A stretch of 12,650 nt of DNA, from assembly GCA_003978285.1 (NCBI GenBank), contig QOAB01000050.1, forward strand, positions 1 to 12,650, in the 5' to 3' direction. A model generated the notes under the pieces. It was not told the origin of the DNA and ran no database searches. It saw only the letters and a program-made list of their open reading frames with translations. Positions within the stretch are counted from its first letter, which is position 1. Each line of letters starts with the position of its first letter. Positions 8,974-12,650 of the stretch are shown one piece after another. This DNA is from Candidatus Thioglobus sp. Its GTDB lineage: Bacteria; Pseudomonadota; Gammaproteobacteria; PS1; Thioglobaceae. Made by a program: the position numbers and the translations under genes.

Positions 8974-8985
8974 AATTATTCCTCT
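8974..8985 (-). promoter_or_regulatory. infC ribosome-binding site at the thrS stop, with AUU starts
   Basis: AAAGAGGA just before the thrS stop (TAA 8978-8976) is the Shine-Dalgarno for infC. Two consecutive ATT codons follow, at 8976-8974 and 8973-8971. The first shares one base with the thrS stop. The second has the better spacing, six bases after AGGA. No ATG, GTG or TTG is available nearby in this frame. Confidence 0.7.
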
Positions 8986-9240
8986 TTAACTAATTTTATA
9001 AACGCTTCTATCGACATAGGGCCTAAATCTTCACCGCCACGTTTACGCACTGAAATCTCATCGTTCTCCATTTCTCTACCACCCGCCACTAAAATATACG
9101 GATAACGTTGCATGGAATGCTCGCGTATTTTAAAGCCTATCTTCTCATTACGCAAGTCCGAAATGACTCTAAGTCCTTGTTTTTTTAACTTTTTATTAAC
9201 ATCGACAACAAAATCATGCTGTTTTTCAGAAATATTACAG
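8976..9240 (-). pseudogene. thrS: C-terminal part of threonyl-tRNA synthetase, out of frame with the rest
   Basis: This segment encodes the anticodon-binding domain of ThrRS, in the -1 frame relative to the main thrS frame. From about 9236 it reads [20 protein letters not shown], followed by LRVISDLRNEKIGFKIREHS, RYPYILVAGGREM and a terminal FIKLVKEE. These match the family, with DLRNEKIGFKIREH the strongest signature. It ends at the normal place, with its TAA meeting infC. The frame is open back to a TTG at 9260, but the codons before about 9236 are only the other reading of the main frame, and there is no ribosome-binding site. Independent translation is therefore unlikely. It belongs with the CDS at 9185-10861 as one broken gene of about 630 codons. 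Confidence 0.88.
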
Positions 9241-10861
9241 CTTGAATTGGCGCTAGCCAAGATGGGAACGCACCTTCATAATGTTCGATCAAAATACCGA
9301 CAAACCGCTCGAGCGAACCGACAATCGCACGGTGCAGCATTACCGGAGTTTTTTTAGTATTGTCTTCAGCAATATATTGCGCATCTAGGCGCTCTGGCAT
9401 TGAAAAATCAACCTGTAAAGTGCCACATTGCCATTCGCGATCTAAGCAATCTTTAAGTACAAACTCAATCTTAGGACCGTAGAATGCACCTTCACCTTCT
9501 TGCAATTCCCATTGTATGCCTTTGGCATCTAATGCTTCTGCTAATGCAGCCTCCGCACGATCCCACACCTCGTCCGAACCCACACGATTTTCAGGGCGTG
9601 TTGAAAGCTTGATATCAACATTGTCAAAACCAAAATGCTTATAAACATCAAAGGTTAAATCAATGAAAGTAGATACTTCATCTTGAATTTGATCGGCTGT
9701 ACAAAAAATATGACCATCATCTTGTACAAAATTGCGCACGCGCATGATACCGTGGAGTGTACCTGATGGCTCATTACGGTGGCACGAACCAAACTCAGCT
9801 AAGCGCAATGGCAAATCACGATACGATTTAAGGCCTTGATTATAAATTTGAATGTGTGCGGGGCAGTTCATCGGCTTAACCGCGTATTCACGATTCTCAC
9901 TACTGGTGGTAAACATGTTGTCACCAAACTTATCCCAATGGCCTGATTTTTCCCAAAGGCTTTTATCAATCAGCTGTGGCGTGTGCACCTCTTTATAGTC
10001 ATTATCTCTAAAAACACCACGCATGTATTGTTCAACAATTTGATATAAAGTCCAGCCTTTTTCATGCCAAAACACCATGCCGGGCGCTTCTTCTTGCATG
10101 TGAAATAAATCTTGTGTTTTACCAATCTTGCGATGATCACGCTTCTCGGCTTCTTCTAGGCGATACAAGTAATCCTTAAGATCATCTTTACTCGCCCAAG
10201 CCGTACCATACACACGCTGCAGCATTTCATTATTAGAATCACCACGCCAGTATGCGCCGGCTAATTTCATCAATTTGAAGGCTTTTAATTTAGCAGTTGA
10301 AGGTACGTGAGGGCCACGACACAAATCAATAAAATCACCTTGTTGGTACAACGACAATGTTTGATCTGCAGGAATAGACTCAATAATTTCAGCCTTATAG
10401 TGTTCACCTTTGTCTTTAAAGAATTGTATCGCTTCATCACGTGACATTTCAGAGCGCTCGATCTTAAGATTTTGCTTAACCAAGTGATTCATATTTTTTT
10501 CAATCTTGGCTAAATCACCTTCTGAAAAGCCATCTTTATAAGCAAAATCATAGAAAAAACCATTATCAATCACCGGGCCAATCGTTACTTGTGCCTCAGG
10601 ATAAAGCATTTGTGTGGCTTGCGCCAAAAGGTGTGCAGTAGAATGGCGAATCACTTCAAGCCCTTCTTCATCTTTCGCGGTAATGATTGAAACACTGCTA
10701 TCCGTGTCAATAATATGTGATGCATCCACTAACTCGCCGTTGACTTTACCCGCTAGTGTCGCTTTAGCAAGGCCAGAACCGATTGACTTAGCTACTTCAA
10801 ATACGTTAAGAGGCTGATCAAAAGATTTTTCAGTTCCATCTGGAAGTGTAATTACTGGCAT
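9185..10861 (-). CDS. thrS: Threonine--tRNA ligase, frameshifted before the anticodon-binding domain (558 aa as read)
   Basis: ThrRS charges tRNA-Thr and edits Ser-tRNA-Thr. The start MPVITLPDG at 10861 matches the family. An open frame extends further upstream to a TTG at 10933, but that lies in recJ. TGS domain: 1-62. Editing domain: H73, H77, C181 and H185. The class II core has zinc ligands C333, H384 and H510, motif 2 with R362 (SCHRNEPSG), and motif 3 with R519. All key residues are present. Family similarity stops at WLAPIQAV (residue 542). The frame then adds about 16 unrelated residues and stops at 9185, while the true C-terminus continues in the -1 frame (8976-9236). E. coli ThrRS has 642 residues. 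A product without the anticodon-binding domain should not work normally, so an assembly error or recoding must be considered. The gap to recJ is 46 bases, with no clear Shine-Dalgarno before the ATG. Confidence 0.93.
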   Translation of the reverse strand: MPVITLPDGTEKSFDQPLNVFEVAKSIGSGLAKATLAGKVNGELVDASHIIDTDSSVSIITAKDEEGLEVIRHSTAHLLAQATQMLYPEAQVTIGPVIDNGFFYDFAYKDGFSEGDLAKIEKNMNHLVKQNLKIERSEMSRDEAIQFFKDKGEHYKAEIIESIPADQTLSLYQQGDFIDLCRGPHVPSTAKLKAFKLMKLAGAYWRGDSNNEMLQRVYGTAWASKDDLKDYLYRLEEAEKRDHRKIGKTQDLFHMQEEAPGMVFWHEKGWTLYQIVEQYMRGVFRDNDYKEVHTPQLIDKSLWEKSGHWDKFGDNMFTTSSENREYAVKPMNCPAHIQIYNQGLKSYRDLPLRLAEFGSCHRNEPSGTLHGIMRVRNFVQDDGHIFCTADQIQDEVSTFIDLTFDVYKHFGFDNVDIKLSTRPENRVGSDEVWDRAEAALAEALDAKGIQWELQEGEGAFYGPKIEFVLKDCLDREWQCGTLQVDFSMPERLDAQYIAEDNTKKTPVMLHRAIVGSLERFVGILIEHYEGAFPSWLAPIQAVIFLKNSMILLSMLIKS

Positions 10862-10907
10862 GACAAAATTATCAAAAATAAAAGGCTGTATTTTACCTTG
10901 ACAAGGC

Positions 10908-12605
10908 TTATTCTGAGGCGCTAATTTGCTCAACCATCAGTTGTAAATTAGTCGCACCTCGCCAAGTATTAATTGATAATTTATAAGCGACTGTTACTTG
11001 TTTGGTATCAAGTGGTGCTTGAAAAAAAGCAATAGCATCATGAGTATGCGTGTCACCCATCAATTTAAGTCGACACTTCAGGTGTTTTTCACCTACGACT
11101 CTTTGCTCGACTATCTCAAAATTTCCATAAAATATTGGCTCTTCGAACCCCTGACCCCAAGGCCCTGAATCAGCCAATAATTGTGCATTATCTAATGAAA
11201 TATTAAAAGCTTCTAACTCACCATCAGTCAGTAGCTCCACGGTTGGAATTTTTGCATCTAAATGCTGTTTAATAGCTTTTGAAAAAGCGCGTTTAAAATG
11301 CCAAAAATCTTCCGACTTGATGCTTAAACCTGCTGCCATTGCATGACCACCAAATTTTAAAATCAAGCCTGGATTTTGTCGATCCACTAAGTCCAGGAGA
11401 TCTTTGATATGCACGCTAGGAATTGAACGAATAGAGCCTTTAAGGGAATCACCAGATTTAGCAAATACGGCACAAGGGCAATGATGCATTTCCTTGAGTT
11501 TACCTGCGACAATGCCAACAATACCCTCGTGCCAAGACGGATCAAACAAGCTAAGGGCAAACTTGCTTTCACTCACTTCTTGGGCTTTAACAATAGCCTC
11601 TGCTTCAAGCTGGATACGTTCTTGTTCGGTTCTGCGTTTTTGATTAAATGCCTCCAACTCTTGAGCGTAGCGTCTTGCGTCATTCATATCATCAGTGAGT
11701 AAACATTTGATACCACGAGAAATATCACTGAGGCGCCCCGCTGCATTGAGCCTAGGCGCTACAGAAAATCCTAAATCAGAAGCTTGCAGAGTTTCTGCTT
11801 GGCGGTTAGAAATCTCAAGTAATGCCAAAATACCAGGCGCACATTGCTTAGCACGAATACGTCGAATCCCTTCTGAAATTAAAATACGATTATTTTGATC
11901 GAGCTTAACCACATCCGCTACTGTACCTAATGCAACCAAATCTAATACATGACGAAGATCAGGCAAAGGAATGTTGTTATTAACAAAGTAACCATTCTTC
12001 TGAAGATGGCTTTTTAAAGATGAAAACAAGTAAAAACAGACACCAACACCGGCTAGATTTTTGCTCGGAAAGTCACAATCTTTAAGGTTAGGATTGATGA
12101 TTGCATCTGCTTTTGGCAATGAATCACTAGGCAGGTGATGATCAGTAATAATCACATTGATACCAGCGTCTTTAGCCAGTTCAGCACCATCAAAACTAGA
12201 GATACCATTATCAACCGTGATGATTAAATCGGGCTGTTTTTCTTTAATGGCTAGATTAACAATTTCTGGGCTAAGGCCATAACCATGCTCGAACCGATTC
12301 GGCACTAAAAAATCAGCTTGCTTAGCACCCATCATTCTTAATGATTTTATTGCAACTACACTGGCAGTTGCACCGTCAGCATCAAAGTCACCAATAATTA
12401 ATATGCGTTTTTGCTCAGTTAATGCTTGTTCTAAGAGTGATAATGCCTTGTCTAATTCAGAAAAATCAGGTCTTAAAAGGTCCGAAAGTGTTAATGATAA
12501 TTGTGATTCTGCTAAGCCTCTAGCGGCATAAATTTTCTTTAAAAAAACCGGAATGTCTTCTGAATAAGACGCAAATAAAGTTTGATCTATTGCCCTACTT
12601 AACAT
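10908..12605 (-). CDS. recJ: Single-stranded-DNA-specific 5'-3' exonuclease RecJ, 565 aa
   Basis: RecJ degrades single-stranded DNA 5' to 3' in RecF-pathway recombination, mismatch repair and base excision repair. It is a DHH-family phosphoesterase using Mn2+ or Mg2+. Motif I is GDFDADGAT (72-80, D73/D75/D77), motif II includes D132 in VDNGISS, and motif III is TDHH (D155-H156-H157). Motif IV is GTVADVV (227-233). The DHHA1 domain has [15 protein letters not shown] (358-372) and [12 protein letters not shown] (417-428). A C-terminal OB-like domain follows. Length matches E. coli (577). In the recJ frame a TAA lies two codons upstream of ATG 12605, which limits the start to this ATG or a later one. 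The first codons overlap the end of another frame (12595-12650). It is followed closely by thrS and could share a transcript with it. Confidence 0.97.
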   Translation of the reverse strand: MLSRAIDQTLFASYSEDIPVFLKKIYAARGLAESQLSLTLSDLLRPDFSELDKALSLLEQALTEQKRILIIGDFDADGATASVVAIKSLRMMGAKQADFLVPNRFEHGYGLSPEIVNLAIKEKQPDLIITVDNGISSFDGAELAKDAGINVIITDHHLPSDSLPKADAIINPNLKDCDFPSKNLAGVGVCFYLFSSLKSHLQKNGYFVNNNIPLPDLRHVLDLVALGTVADVVKLDQNNRILISEGIRRIRAKQCAPGILALLEISNRQAETLQASDLGFSVAPRLNAAGRLSDISRGIKCLLTDDMNDARRYAQELEAFNQKRRTEQERIQLEAEAIVKAQEVSESKFALSLFDPSWHEGIVGIVAGKLKEMHHCPCAVFAKSGDSLKGSIRSIPSVHIKDLLDLVDRQNPGLILKFGGHAMAAGLSIKSEDFWHFKRAFSKAIKQHLDAKIPTVELLTDGELEAFNISLDNAQLLADSGPWGQGFEEPIFYGNFEIVEQRVVGEKHLKCRLKLMGDTHTHDAIAFFQAPLDTKQVTVAYKLSINTWRGATNLQLMVEQISASE

Positions 12606-12650
12606 CTCTTACAGCGCGAATATAAGAATCAAACGATTTATCGCTACCCT
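12595..12650 (-). CDS. Possible C-terminal end of an unidentified gene upstream of recJ (partial)
   Basis: On the minus strand one frame entering from the right edge reads [17 protein letters not shown] and stops at TAG (12597-12595), overlapping the first 11 bases of recJ. The composition looks like a real amphipathic C-terminal helix. The second frame is also open to TAA (12611-12609) and reads as a hydrophobic string; the third is closed. Seventeen codons are too few to identify a family. Tight overlap would agree with the compact spacing in the rest of the block. Confidence 0.35.
   Translation of the reverse strand, partial: GSDKSFDSYIRAVRDVK

Noticed and set aside
10862..10907. Possible terminator or promoter between recJ and thrS (AAGG...CCTT followed by a T-rich stretch, CCTTGTCAAGG palindrome, GATAAT)
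   Set aside because: The stem is only 4-5 bp with a long loop, the palindrome is too tight to fold well, and GATAAT has no -35 partner at the right distance. The pieces are what AT-rich spacer DNA gives by chance.
10862..10933. Longer thrS start at TTG 10933
   Set aside because: The extra 24 residues have no family similarity, overlap the end of recJ and use [12 protein letters not shown] at 10861 is the conserved ThrRS N-terminus.

Overview
The window is AT-rich bacterial DNA. It carries a gammaproteobacterial translation cluster on the minus strand, in transcription order thrS-infC-rpmI-rplT-pheS-pheT-ihfA. This is the same order as in Escherichia coli, here with recJ directly upstream. 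The protein sequences, low GC, compact spacing and a hydrogenase-maturation gene (hypF) would suit a small-genome marine gammaproteobacterium, for example the sulfur-oxidising SUP05/Thioglobus/mussel-symbiont group. That assignment is inference from general resemblance and was not tested.

Layout. Positions 1-1912 (minus) hold the N-terminal 637 residues of HypF, cut by the left edge. A divergent intergenic region (1913-2152) holds candidate promoters. Three plus-strand genes follow: a 103-residue NIF3/YqfO-like protein, an AI-2E/PerM-family membrane protein overlapping it by ATGA, and a 156-residue protein I do not recognise, with its own TATAAT box and a palindrome in front. This last gene meets ihfA tail to tail with two bases between the stop codons. 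From 4053 to the right edge everything is on the minus strand: ihfA, pheT, pheS, rplT, rpmI, infC, thrS, recJ, and the last 17 codons of an unidentified gene overlapping the recJ start.

The minus-strand block is mostly translation machinery: two aminoacyl-tRNA synthetases (ThrRS, PheRS), initiation factor 3 and ribosomal proteins L35 and L20. It ends with the DNA-bending protein IHF alpha and starts with the RecJ exonuclease. Its regulation appears to be largely post-transcriptional. infC has no ATG at its true start and must begin at AUU, next to the thrS stop. The infC-rpmI gap holds a chain of hairpins ending at the rpmI ribosome-binding site. A 13-bp hairpin lies between rplT and pheS, where E. 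coli has the pheM attenuator.

The most unusual point is thrS. The reading frame breaks around 9231-9241, at the start of the anticodon-binding domain, and homology continues in the -1 frame. The missing length fits a 7-base deletion. In a gene expected to be essential this is an assembly error, a variant in the population, a real lesion, or recoding. I saw no new defence system, mobile element, CRISPR array, tRNA or rRNA.
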